In this document: in pieces, positions 25,820-33,716 of the stretch | Layout: each line of letters opens with the position of its first letter | Position numbering within the stretch: position 1 is the stretch's first letter | From: a virus | Reading direction: 5' to 3' (one strand) | IMG/VR virus record: IMGVR_UViG_3300025892_003881 | Coordinates: 1 to 42,127 of that record | DNA: 42,127 nucleotides | Translations under genes and position numbers: made by a program | The notes under the pieces: model-generated | Database searches by the model: none | The model's input: only the letters and a program-made list of their open reading frames with translations | Told to the model about the DNA's origin: nothing

Positions 25820-26733
25820 TATGTAGCCCTATAAACGGCTTAGCCAACAGGTTTAGGGCGATGCATTCTGCATATAATCTATCCAGACAATTAAATAGAA
25901 AATTTGAAATCAAATGGTGTCCTGAGCCAAAAACCAATTGCTTATTCGAAGACATCTTCGAGTATAATGATTTTTTCACCAATAGTAATTTTAACTTTAA
26001 TTTTAAAGAAATAAGAAAACTTGGTGTTGAAAGTAAAATTAGAACTTTGCAATCTAAAGATTTTATTTATTTCCAGCTTGGGTCTGAGAATGAAAATATA
26101 GATTTAATTAGATCTTCTGATGTACAAAACATTATCATAATAAACGGTGGATATATGCCAGGAACTCACAGCGAAAACAAGTCTGAAGAAGCTGATTTTT
26201 ACTCAAAGTTTGAAGTTAACAGTCATATTCAAGACGAATTATTTAAATTTTGGATGACCTATGAAAATAAAAATGTTCTGGGTTTGCATGTTAGGCTGAC
26301 TGATAACATGAGGCCCCATGGCAATCTTAATATTTCTTACAAAAATTATAGATCTAATAAAAAACTTTTTGCGAAAAATGTTTGCAAAAAAATAATTGAT
26401 TATATCAAAAATAAAGATTTTGATTTTTTATTTTTATGTTCAGACTCAAAGGATGTATATGATTTTTTTAAAGAAAATTTTAATAAAAAATTATTTTATT
26501 ATAAAAATATACAATCCGAAAGAGGAACTAAAGAAGGAATTATAGATGCTTATATAGATTGGCATTTACTCGGAAAATGTGAAAGCATAATATGTAGCCC
26601 AGGTTCTACATTTGGCCCTTGTGCCGCTGCAAGAAAATCTAAACCTTTTGAAATTCTAAAAGATATGTTTGATTTTGGGCAAGATACTTTGAAAATAAAA
26701 ATTAGAAATAAAGAAACAACTTTAAAATTATGA
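25798..26733 (+). CDS. Fucosyltransferase-like protein (NodZ/O-FucT-type fold)
   Basis: 311 residues. The donor-fold signature is visible: IICSPINGLANRFRAMHSAY (7-26), VLGLHVRLTDNMRPHG (160-175) with the Arg of HVRxTD, LFLCSDSKDVYDFF, and the C-terminal IICSPGSTFGPCAAAR. GDP-fucose-dependent enzymes of the NodZ and O-fucosyltransferase type share this N-G-L-x-N-R start and HxR motif. The 22-base overlap with the upstream gene and ATGA overlap downstream keep it in the cassette. Confidence 0.65.
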   Translation: MDPEGKIICSPINGLANRFRAMHSAYNLSRQLNRKFEIKWCPEPKTNCLFEDIFEYNDFFTNSNFNFNFKEIRKLGVESKIRTLQSKDFIYFQLGSENENIDLIRSSDVQNIIIINGGYMPGTHSENKSEEADFYSKFEVNSHIQDELFKFWMTYENKNVLGLHVRLTDNMRPHGNLNISYKNYRSNKKLFAKNVCKKIIDYIKNKDFDFLFLCSDSKDVYDFFKENFNKKLFYYKNIQSERGTKEGIIDAYIDWHLLGKCESIICSPGSTFGPCAAARKSKPFEILKDMFDFGQDTLKIKIRNKETTLKL

Positions 26734-27662
26734 ACTATATATGTTATGAAACTTGCGGAGGTGGTTTAGCTAATAGAGTTATAGAGCATTGTCAGGTCAA
26801 AATTTTTTCAGATTTATTGGAAAAAGATCTTTTCAGGCAAGAAATTCCACGGAATAGATTTTTTAAAGATTCTAAATATAGGGAGTTGGGTGATATTTAT
26901 GAGAACGATTTTTTTTATTCAGACAAAAAAGCGAATTTCTCATTACGGGGCGGTTCATGGGCACTTTCTTATAGAATTAAATTATTAAGAGATTTAAAAA
27001 TTCAAATAAGCAAAGAAGATTATAAGTTAGCTTTTTTAAAAAATGTGCAAAATTTAATCTTTAAAAAAGAAATAAGAGATAAAGCGAATGAATTGATTTT
27101 AAAAAAAAATATTAAACTAGAGAGCACTATGGGTGTTCATATTAGGACAGAAGATTATAGTAGAGTAGGGGTAAATGCAGAAAATAATGAAAAAATAAGA
27201 AAATACATAGGAGGAAATCCTACTATAGATCATATGTGCCAAAGATTATTTGGGACCGCAAGAGTTATTGAAACTTTGGAGGAAAAAAAAGTTTTGTACA
27301 AAAGATACCTTGAATATATAATAAATTCAATAAGAACTTCTTTGAGCCGAAAAAAGATTTCTAAAATTTATTTAGCGGGAAATGATCTTTGCCCAATCTG
27401 GCCGATATTACCGCTAGTAAAGGAAAATCTTTCTAAAGATTTTGATGTAGTTACAAATGATGAAGTTGAATATTTAAGAGATTCGGTAGATTGGTTAATT
27501 GATTTTAAAATTCTTTCTGATTGTGCATATTTTGCTGGATCAAACTCACAATCCACTTGGTCTCATCTGGTCTCGTGGACAGCTGGCAAGGAATTGATAA
27601 AAATTTTTGATTATTCAAAAGGAGTGCCAAATTTTGAATATAAGGTTGATCAAATAAGATGA
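26730..27662 (+). CDS. Fucosyltransferase-like protein
   Basis: 310 residues. YETCGGGLANRVIEHCQ (6-22) corresponds to the N-terminal GGLxNR loop; STMGVHIRTEDYSRVG (132-147) carries the HIRTED variant of the HxRxTD motif; AYFAGSNSQSTWSHLVSW near the C-terminus matches the donor-binding end. The first and last motifs suggest the same fold as its neighbour, though the two proteins are otherwise diverged. It probably transfers fucose or a related GDP-sugar. Confidence 0.6.
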   Translation: MNYICYETCGGGLANRVIEHCQVKIFSDLLEKDLFRQEIPRNRFFKDSKYRELGDIYENDFFYSDKKANFSLRGGSWALSYRIKLLRDLKIQISKEDYKLAFLKNVQNLIFKKEIRDKANELILKKNIKLESTMGVHIRTEDYSRVGVNAENNEKIRKYIGGNPTIDHMCQRLFGTARVIETLEEKKVLYKRYLEYIINSIRTSLSRKKISKIYLAGNDLCPIWPILPLVKENLSKDFDVVTNDEVEYLRDSVDWLIDFKILSDCAYFAGSNSQSTWSHLVSWTAGKELIKIFDYSKGVPNFEYKVDQIR

Positions 27663-27716
27663 AATAGCCATTTAGTCAATTACCTAAAAAACAAAAATAA
27701 ACCATAAGTTATTTAA

Positions 27717-28970
27717 ATGAAACCAATAGAAGAAAAAATAAATAATATGATGAACTATACGCCTAAAACATCACAAGAGTTAGGCTCTTCTTATTACAGT
27801 ATTAAAGATATTGAAGAATGGCACGAATGGTCTCAATGGCTTTCTTCTAAATCTGGCTTTATGCAGCCAAGAAATAACCCAAGTCATTCATTGGAGTTCG
27901 TTTGTTGGCTAATTAATAAGTTAGATTTTAATACTATTGTTGAATGCGGTAGTGGCATTCAAGGAAATATGAGCGGAAATAGTGCATTGTATTGGTTTAA
28001 TAAAACAAATGCAAAAAATTTACACTTTATAGATCTTGAGGAAAAGCACATTAATTCAGTGAAAAAAAAATTAAGAAGTAATTCTAGAGTAAATTATTAT
28101 AATCAAGATTGTCTTGAAATTGTTCCCAATATAAAAAATATAGATTTGTTATATATGGATTTTAATCCACCCAAAAGGCATCAATCTTATTTAGAGCTTT
28201 ATAATAAATCCAATTATCCAGCCATTATTTTAATAGACGATTCTGATCATTCTGATCCATGGAAGCAAACTTTAGTTGTCCCTCAATGCTTAAAGGATGG
28301 ATATACTGTCTTGTATACAGGTAGACAGACATTGCTCTTGAGATCAGATATTTATTTTCGATATAATAAGATCAAGAAACCATCTTTGACTAAACCCATA
28401 GAAGAAAAGCTTTTCGTAATCACACCAACTGGAAGCGGCAGTACTTTGCTTATTAATATACTTCACGGTTTTTTCGACCCTGAATCTCCTGTTAGAATAA
28501 CACCTCCAGAAAATTTAAAGTCTGACATGATTCAGGAAAAATTAATTGATACAGATATAAAAATATATAAACAACACGCAAGGAAAGGTCAAAACGATTG
28601 GATGTTTGATATTAATGATGCGGCCCTAATAACTATTGAGCGAGGTAAAGCAGTTGTTCCAGATTTTTGCCATAAAAGAAGTAATATCTTAGTTTTTAAT
28701 TATAATGATATTGTTTATAAGTCAGAGTACTCAAAAGATGCTACTGGGACTCTATTGGATTCAATAAATCATGTCGCCCAAAAAGTTTCTAAAAAATTTG
28801 GTATTAAGATTACAGATGATCAAATTACTAATGCAAAGAAGAGGGTTGATGGAATGAATGAAGCTTACGAAAAAATTAAAAATAAACCTTTCAAAGAAAA
28901 AGATAATTTTTATCATATACATGGCAATCATAGGAATAGAAAACAAAATAAAGTCGATACAAAAACATGA
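27717..28970 (+). CDS. Methyltransferase-sulfotransferase-like fusion
   Basis: 417 residues. Residues 70-212 are a class I SAM-dependent methyltransferase: IVECGSGIQGNMSGNSAL (74-91), NLHFIDLEEKHINSVK (101-116), VNYYNQDCLEIV, IDLLYMDFNPP (142-152) and IILIDDSDHSDPW. Residues 230-417 look like a sulfotransferase: LFVITPTGSGSTLLINIL (232-249) is the phosphosulfate-binding loop position, and the C-terminus reads DNFYHIHGNHRNRKQ. The reverse 3'-phosphate motif RNPWDR seen in the other sulfotransferases is absent. A 54-base gap precedes it; ATGA overlap follows. It may methylate and sulfate the same glycan. Confidence 0.55.
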   Translation: MKPIEEKINNMMNYTPKTSQELGSSYYSIKDIEEWHEWSQWLSSKSGFMQPRNNPSHSLEFVCWLINKLDFNTIVECGSGIQGNMSGNSALYWFNKTNAKNLHFIDLEEKHINSVKKKLRSNSRVNYYNQDCLEIVPNIKNIDLLYMDFNPPKRHQSYLELYNKSNYPAIILIDDSDHSDPWKQTLVVPQCLKDGYTVLYTGRQTLLLRSDIYFRYNKIKKPSLTKPIEEKLFVITPTGSGSTLLINILHGFFDPESPVRITPPENLKSDMIQEKLIDTDIKIYKQHARKGQNDWMFDINDAALITIERGKAVVPDFCHKRSNILVFNYNDIVYKSEYSKDATGTLLDSINHVAQKVSKKFGIKITDDQITNAKKRVDGMNEAYEKIKNKPFKEKDNFYHIHGNHRNRKQNKVDTKT

Positions 28971-29758
28971 AAAATATTAAGGATATTGTATTAGTAGCAA
29001 ATTATTCCACTAATGGATTGTTTTCAATTTTGAATGGGCTCATATCTTCATCTTCTGAATATCTAAACAATAAGAATATTCACATCAACTATGCAATCAA
29101 ATCAAAAGCTTATGGAGAAGATTTTCTTGATACAATTTTTAAGCAGTCAAAAATTAATAATAAAGATTTCAAAGAGGTCAAAGGTCGTATGTTGAGGGAT
29201 AGGAAAAAAGCTCATTTATCTTATGAAAGATATATAAAACCAATAATTAAAAAAGAAATTGAAGATGAAATAAATTCTTTTGTTGCTCATAATTTTAAAG
29301 AAAAAACTTTAGGGATTCACATTAGATCGACAGATAGAAAAAAAGATAATCTTTTTGGCGATAAATGGGATCGCATTAGTGAAAAAGATGTCGTCAATGA
29401 AGTTTGCTTAATAGAAAAAAAATATGATAAGATTTTTATAGCTACTGATTATGTAGTGTATAGAGATGCTTTGATAAAAGCTTTTGGAGGTAAAGTGTGT
29501 TTTTATTCTAATAACATTTCCAAAGAAGAAGCAAAAAGCATACATCACAACCCAGACTTTGATAAAAAACAAAATGTCAAAGAAGTTTTTATTGATGCAA
29601 TGCTTTTATCTAAATGTTCTTACCTTCTTAGAACAACATCGAATGTTTCTTATTTTTCTTTAGTTGCTAATCCTGATTTAAATTTTTTAGACTTAAGTTT
29701 AAAATATAATTCCTATAATAGTAACCTAGAAAGCTTTCTTAATAATTGGCGTTTATGA
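28967..29758 (+). CDS. Fucosyltransferase-like protein
   Basis: 263 residues. IVLVANYSTNGLFSILNGLI (7-26) replaces the usual GLxNR loop; TLGIHIRSTDRKKDNLF (114-130) gives the HxRxTD motif clearly; the C-terminal part reads VFIDAMLLSKCSYLLRTTSN, equivalent to the end of the other two fucosyltransferase-like proteins. The canonical N-terminal Arg is missing, so the acceptor or donor may differ. Coupled to both neighbours by ATGA overlaps. Confidence 0.55.
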   Translation: MKNIKDIVLVANYSTNGLFSILNGLISSSSEYLNNKNIHINYAIKSKAYGEDFLDTIFKQSKINNKDFKEVKGRMLRDRKKAHLSYERYIKPIIKKEIEDEINSFVAHNFKEKTLGIHIRSTDRKKDNLFGDKWDRISEKDVVNEVCLIEKKYDKIFIATDYVVYRDALIKAFGGKVCFYSNNISKEEAKSIHHNPDFDKKQNVKEVFIDAMLLSKCSYLLRTTSNVSYFSLVANPDLNFLDLSLKYNSYNSNLESFLNNWRL

Positions 29759-30336
29759 ATTTTTGTAATAAAAGAAAGTTTATCTTTATTCATATCCCGC
29801 GTACTGCTGGAGGGTCATTGGAGAAATCCATCGTGTGTAGAGGAGGGAATGGCAAAGAATGGGGCGGGATAAAACTAGGAAACTACAGAAACGGTCACTC
29901 TAAGCTCTCATGGTATCCCCATGAAATGGTTATGAGTTTTTTTAAATTTTCTATAATAAGGAATCCCTGGGATAGAGTTTTTTCCATATACAAATGGCAA
30001 AGAAAAAATATTAATAGTAATAATTTTAAGATTTGGTTGACAGATCAAATAAACTGCAAAGATGAGACTCGCATATGGCATAGCGGTTTTTTAAATCAAA
30101 TTGACTATATTACATACGAAAATAATATATGTATAGATTATTTAATGAGATTTGAGAGATTAGAAAAAGATTTTTCTAAACTCAAGAAAGAATATCCCCA
30201 CATAGTTGTTAATTCATTACCTCATACCCACAAAACAGCAGTATTAAATTATAAAAATTTTTATGATGAAGACACTTATAATATCATAAATAACCTTTTC
30301 AAAAAAGATATAAATTTTTTTGATTACAAATTCTAA
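29755..30336 (+). CDS. Sulfotransferase
   Basis: 193 residues from ATG 29755, which overlaps the upstream stop as ATGA; a TTG nine bases earlier is less likely. The 5'-phosphosulfate loop is FIHIPRTAGGS (11-21) and the 3'-phosphate motif is IIRNPWDRVFSIYKW (67-81). C-terminus ends KKDINFFDYKF, as in the other copies here. Such enzymes move sulfate from PAPS to a sugar hydroxyl. PAPS must come from the host, as no PAPS synthesis gene is visible. Confidence 0.75.
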   Translation: MNFCNKRKFIFIHIPRTAGGSLEKSIVCRGGNGKEWGGIKLGNYRNGHSKLSWYPHEMVMSFFKFSIIRNPWDRVFSIYKWQRKNINSNNFKIWLTDQINCKDETRIWHSGFLNQIDYITYENNICIDYLMRFERLEKDFSKLKKEYPHIVVNSLPHTHKTAVLNYKNFYDEDTYNIINNLFKKDINFFDYKF

Positions 30337-30346
30337 AATAACCAAT

Positions 30347-31033
30347 ATGAACAATTCGCTTGATTTTTTCTCTATAATAAATTCAGGGGATAAAAAATAT
30401 TCCCCAATATATGATAATTTTATTTCTCATTTAAAAAATGTAGGAATAGAAAACAGACATGAGCTTGTTGAGGTTAGTGGAGAATCTGCATCTTTCGTTG
30501 AAGGTGACTTCCCTAAAATAGCTTTTGAAAAAATAAATTTAACAAAAGAAAAATTAGAATCTGGCAAAACTGTCTTTTGTTCTGATTTAGATATAGTTTT
30601 TTTAAAAGATCCCATTGATTATATGCTATCCTTGTTAAATATCTATGATATCGTTATTCAACGCGATGGAGTAAGATGGAATGCTACTAGAAATAATAGA
30701 CCTCCAAGACTATGTACAGGCTTTTATATGGTTAAGCCAACTAAATTAACACTTGAGCTTTTTAATACTAAATACGATAGGAATGATCATTGGATAGGGA
30801 AAGATAAAACTGACCAAGGTTATCTTAACGCTAAATTTTGGAGCAATGCAAAACGTGACGGCATATATAAAGATTTAAAAGTAAAGATATTAGATATTGA
30901 TACATTTCCGAATGGTTCTCACTGGTATGAATATAGTAAATTTATTAAAGACCCTTATATTGTTCATTATAATTATAAAGGAACGGTAGAGCAAAAAACA
31001 AATGCCATGAAAAAATATAACCACTGGATTTAA
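30347..31033 (+). CDS. GT-A glycosyltransferase
   Basis: 228 residues from ATG 30347 (MNNSLDFFSIINSG). Metal motif in VFCSDLDIVFLKDP (DLD 80-82), donor/acceptor segment LCTGFYMVKPT, DQGYLNAKFWSNA, and a C-terminal IVHYNYKGTVEQKTNAMK ending YNHWI, as in the GT77-like nucleotide-sugar transferase group. It is similar in design to the first domain of the 525-aa protein. Ten bases after the sulfotransferase. Confidence 0.7.
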   Translation: MNNSLDFFSIINSGDKKYSPIYDNFISHLKNVGIENRHELVEVSGESASFVEGDFPKIAFEKINLTKEKLESGKTVFCSDLDIVFLKDPIDYMLSLLNIYDIVIQRDGVRWNATRNNRPPRLCTGFYMVKPTKLTLELFNTKYDRNDHWIGKDKTDQGYLNAKFWSNAKRDGIYKDLKVKILDIDTFPNGSHWYEYSKFIKDPYIVHYNYKGTVEQKTNAMKKYNHWI

Positions 31034-31035
31034 AA

Positions 31036-31258
31036 ATGATTAATCATAAACATAAATGTATATTTATACATATACCTGGGACTGGCGGGACATCAATAGA
31101 ATCAGCTTTTGGTGAAAATATTAAATCAGGTTTCGTTAAGCATCAAACTTTATCTGATGTAATTAAAAAAAATCCATCAGAATATTAAAGAAGCTAAAGA
31201 AATCGTTGCGGAAAAATACGCAAAAGACATCGAGTCTTTCGTGTATGAATTTAAATAG
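31036..31258 (+). pseudogene. Broken sulfotransferase with internal deletion
   Basis: The first 50 codons (31036-31185) read MINHKHKCIFIHIPGTGGTS and match the phosphosulfate-loop end of the sulfotransferases here, then meet a TAA at 31186. Immediately afterwards, in the +1 frame, KEIVAEKYAKDIESFVYEFK and a stop (31187-31258) match the C-terminal end of the same family. The middle part with RNPWDR, roughly 120 residues, is missing. The simplest explanation is an internal deletion that also shifted frame. Starts two bases after the preceding stop, as an intact cassette gene would. Confidence 0.8.
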
Positions 31259-31272
31259 AACGAAAATTCACT

Positions 31273-31884
31273 TCAATAGTTATAGTTAAACATTTCTATA
31301 TCTTTCTTATATATTTCCGCTACTCTGTCTATAGTTTCTTGATCGTAGTATTCTTGATAAGGCTTTCTTTCTGTTGCATTGTGTCTACCTAGCTCTTCAT
31401 AATTAATATCTAATACCCTGCAAACCTCATAAAGGTCACTCTCGATGTTTTCAAACCTTCCAATGAAGTCTACTATTAAATCTCCATTCTCATCGCATAA
31501 ATGTACATATTGTGGTAATGCATGCCATATGATATTTTGAGTGCTTCTTTTCGCATCTCCATTTTTTTCATAAGGATATGCTTTTATAAAATCTTTAAAC
31601 TCTTTATATGGGCCTCCTCTGTTCTTCCAACATGATACAGATCTATCCCATGGGTTTCTTACAAAACCGAACTTAAAGTAGTCTTGCCATATATCTTCAA
31701 GACCTCTCTTTAGCCTTCTTGATGTTCCAATTTTGTAGGCTCCAGTTTCATTATCATGAGATCCATCTTTTGCTTGATGGTAACTTATATTAGAGAAGTT
31801 CTTAGTTCTTAAAAATTTTCCCATTGATGTACCAGCACATTTTGGCACATGTATAAATATTGATTCATGTAAATGACTTATCAC
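31273..31884 (-). CDS. Sulfotransferase
   Basis: 203 residues from GTG at 31884. Phosphosulfate loop FIHVPKCAGTS (10-20), 3'-phosphate motif FGFVRNPWDRSVSCW (72-86), C-terminus KKDIEMFNYNY. A TACTAT box lies six bases before the GTG, again suggesting a leaderless message. It is convergent with the broken copy. Soluble, so it acts in the cytoplasm on a glycan or lipid-linked precursor. Confidence 0.75.
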   Translation of the reverse strand: MISHLHESIFIHVPKCAGTSMGKFLRTKNFSNISYHQAKDGSHDNETGAYKIGTSRRLKRGLEDIWQDYFKFGFVRNPWDRSVSCWKNRGGPYKEFKDFIKAYPYEKNGDAKRSTQNIIWHALPQYVHLCDENGDLIVDFIGRFENIESDLYEVCRVLDINYEELGRHNATERKPYQEYYDQETIDRVAEIYKKDIEMFNYNY

Positions 31885-31979
31885 TAATAAATAGTAAAAC
31901 TATAATTGTGATTTTCAATATTTAAATTATCTCTGCAAACTGCTGATTATGAACGGCTTAGGCCGGTCGTATAACCTCT

Positions 31980-32570
31980 TTAGAATATTAAATATTTTAA
32001 ATATTCCTGATTAGGGTATTCTTCAATTAATTTTTTAGCTCCAGTCTGAGCCTCAAAAATAAACCAACCATTATTGGTTATTATTAAGTTAATCATATGT
32101 AGTGAGCCAGGGGAGGCAGGAATGCCGCCAAAAGCATGTCTTTGTTCCACTACTAATACTGCGACAGCAGGTTCGTTCTTATTGCCGTTCTTATAGGCTC
32201 CTATACCCATTAATGACTTATATAAAAGAGCGAAGTTATCACAATCAAGGTTTTCTTCTTGATCGATTGGCATAATGCCGTTTTCAAACTTTAATTTTTC
32301 GAACCAATTATTAAATTTTAAAAAATAAAAATAATCAACTTGATCGAACTTAGAATCAAACAATAAAACTCCTATATCTCTAGGAGTTCTTAACTTCTTA
32401 TAGTTAAACTCTCTTTGATGATTAAAGTGATAACCAATGTCTTGTCTTTTTAAGACGGATGTTTCGTCATCTCTTTCAAAATTAGGAATCTCTGATAGTT
32501 CTTCTAAATTCTGTTTATTGCAAGAACAGAATAAAAAAACTATAAAGAATATTTTTAGCAATTTTTTCAT
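31980..32570 (-). CDS. Lipoprotein with cysteine-peptidase/transglutaminase-like domain
   Basis: 196 residues. Signal MKKLLKIFFIVFLFCSC has Cys at 15 and 17 as lipobox candidates, so the protein is probably a membrane-anchored lipoprotein. The C-terminal part shows NLDCDNFALLYKSLMG (about 107-122, Cys nucleophile candidate), GSLHMINLIITNNGWF (His candidate, about 157-172) and IFEAQTGAKKL, a Cys-His-Glu layout like bacterial transglutaminase-like cysteine peptidases. It could trim cell wall peptides or process an envelope protein during lysis or exclusion. Its start lies after two tandem hairpins that may mask the ribosome site. Confidence 0.5.
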   Translation of the reverse strand: MKKLLKIFFIVFLFCSCNKQNLEELSEIPNFERDDETSVLKRQDIGYHFNHQREFNYKKLRTPRDIGVLLFDSKFDQVDYFYFLKFNNWFEKLKFENGIMPIDQEENLDCDNFALLYKSLMGIGAYKNGNKNEPAVAVLVVEQRHAFGGIPASPGSLHMINLIITNNGWFIFEAQTGAKKLIEEYPNQEYLKYLIF

Positions 32571-32572
32571 GG

Positions 32573-32606
32573 CAATTCCCCTCCTTTTGGGAGCCGCTTT
32601 TGCGGC
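32573..32606 (-). promoter_or_regulatory. Tandem hairpins over the lipoprotein ribosome site
   Basis: The minus strand reads GCCGC-AAAA-GCGGC and then CTCC-CAAAA-GGAG, with the second arm being the GGAGGGG ribosome site ten bases before the ATG. No T run follows, so it is not a standard terminator. It may tune translation of the lipoprotein relative to the upstream membrane protein. Confidence 0.45.
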
Positions 32607-32843
32607 TTATCTTTTTTGAATGGTATCGTATATTTTTATAATGTCAGCTCTTCGATCTTCTAAAAGCTTATTTACTTGAATCCATCTTTCTGCATCAAGA
32701 GCGCCGTTTTTCTCTGCTCTGATTTCTAGACTTTTTACTCTTTGGTCTAATTCTGATTGTTTTTGAGCTTCTTTCTTTAGAAAGAAACCTAAGATACTTA
32801 GGGCCACTCCTACCCCAAGAAATATGTAGTTACTGTAATCCAT
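32607..32843 (-). CDS. Small membrane protein, holin-like layout
   Basis: 78 residues. One membrane segment near the N-terminus (YIFLGVGVALSILGFFL, residues 6-22) with a charged coiled-coil tail (KQSELDQRVKSLEIRAEKNG). A strong ribosome site AGGAGG precedes the start. Single-span proteins with this layout include phage holins and spanin-like proteins. Next to a peptidase-like lipoprotein it may belong to lysis, which is inference. Confidence 0.5.
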   Translation of the reverse strand: MDYSNYIFLGVGVALSILGFFLKKEAQKQSELDQRVKSLEIRAEKNGALDAERWIQVNKLLEDRRADIIKIYDTIQKR

Positions 32844-32863
32844 TTTTTGCCTCCTTTTCGCTT

Positions 32864-32887
32864 TATGTTTATATAATATATATACAC
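32864..32887 (-). promoter_or_regulatory. Late-type promoter with normal leader
   Basis: The minus strand reads GTGTATATATATTATAT, then a 27-base leader with AGGAGG before the ATG at 32843. Another copy of the recurrent motif, here at promoter distance from a good ribosome site. Confidence 0.5.
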
Positions 32888-32932
32888 CTCAAGCCAGAGG
32901 TTGGATCTATTTATTTTGATTTCCTGTAAGAA

Positions 32933-33163
32933 TTAATCAGGCTGCCGCCTATTATTAATCGGGGAATTATTCACTTGACTCCATATGCTGTTATATAGCT
33001 GCTGTGCATATATTGCCCTGTTTTGCTCTTCAATTGTATCAAGAGCTAAATCTAGATCTTTTTCTAGTTTTTTATTAGATCCCCATAGGTTATATAATGC
33101 AACTATTAACATAAAACATGCGAAATAAGTGATATTAAGCTTTACTTCATGTTTTTTCTTCAT
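32933..33163 (-). CDS. Small membrane protein with periplasmic or cytoplasmic coiled coil
   Basis: 76 residues: basic start MKKKHEVKLN, one membrane segment (ITYFACFMLIVALYNLW), a coiled coil and a Pro/Asn-rich tail. The layout fits an inner-membrane spanin or other lysis accessory, but no motif proves it. The ATG follows GTGTAATTTATATTAA, with no ribosome site. Confidence 0.45.
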   Translation of the reverse strand: MKKKHEVKLNITYFACFMLIVALYNLWGSNKKLEKDLDLALDTIEEQNRAIYAQQLYNSIWSQVNNSPINNRRQPD

Positions 33164-33179
33164 TTAATATAAATTACAC
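33164..33179 (-). promoter_or_regulatory. Late-type motif adjoining a start codon
   Basis: The minus strand reads GTGTAATTTATATTAA then ATG at 33163; the TAATTT box ends seven bases before the ATG. Confidence 0.5.
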
Positions 33180-33224
33180 ACAATCTTGTTGACTTATATT
33201 TTATTTAGTATTAATATAGTATAA

Positions 33225-33461
33225 ATGCCACAAGACATAGGAAAAGAAAGTGTTAAGCATGTTGAGAACTGTATGGATGAATATTTCGAAGGAATATTAT
33301 CAGGTGAAGAAGTGACACATATATTAAATGATGTTGAATGGTATGAATCTATAGATCCTAACTATGTTTATCCAGTTTTAATTGTTGAGCCAATTTTAGA
33401 GGAAACTCCAAATAATCTTGTATGTATATGTAACCCCTTTGATAAAACAAAATTTTTATAA
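33225..33461 (+). CDS. Hypothetical acidic protein
   Basis: 78 residues, acidic (MPQDIGKESVKHVENCMDEY), containing EGILSGEEVTHILNDVEWYE, and ending CICNPFDKTKFL. No family recognised. A TAATAT box ends seven bases before the ATG. The stop codon lies two bases before the tRNA gene, so the two are probably co-transcribed. Confidence 0.45.
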   Translation: MPQDIGKESVKHVENCMDEYFEGILSGEEVTHILNDVEWYESIDPNYVYPVLIVEPILEETPNNLVCICNPFDKTKFL

Positions 33462-33463
33462 AA

Positions 33464-33540
33464 GCGAGAGTAGCTCAGTTGGATAGAGCATCTGCCTTCT
33501 AAGCAGAATGTCGTGAGTTCAAGTCTCACCTCTCGTGCCA
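33464..33540 (+). tRNA. tRNA-Arg (anticodon UCU)
   Basis: Full cloverleaf: acceptor GCGAGAG pairing with CTCTCGT (a G-U at the first pair), D arm GCTC/GAGC, anticodon stem TCTGC/GCAGA with loop CTTCTAA, T arm GTGAG/CTCAC with TTCAAGT, discriminator G and encoded CCA. The anticodon UCU reads AGA and AGG. AGA is the dominant Arg codon in this genome, so the tRNA probably supplements the host pool. Confidence 0.95.
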
Positions 33541-33581
33541 TTTTTAATTGAATATATTTTTTTTAAAACTATTATAATAGT

Positions 33582-33713
33582 ATGAAATATTTATTAATAC
33601 TAATTCTTCTTTCAGGATGCACATTTAAGCCCTGTATTAAAAAAACATCTCATAGTTGTCCTAAGCCAGGTCATGGACCTTGCTATTTATGCGAAGACCC
33701 TAAAAAATCGTGA
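33582..33713 (+). CDS. Very small lipoprotein
   Basis: 43 residues: MKYLLILILLSGC is a clear lipoprotein signal with lipobox LSGC, followed by a Cys/Pro/Lys-rich mature peptide (FKPCIKKTSHSCPKPGHGPC) with four further Cys. A TATTAT box ends six bases before the ATG, with no ribosome site. It may be an outer-membrane spanin-like or exclusion lipoprotein; unproven. Confidence 0.6.
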   Translation: MKYLLILILLSGCTFKPCIKKTSHSCPKPGHGPCYLCEDPKKS

Positions 33714-33716
33714 AAG

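Noticed and set aside
31954-31965. Hairpin CGGC-TTAG-GCCG as a terminator after the 196-aa gene
   Set aside because: The stem is only four pairs long without a T run on either strand.
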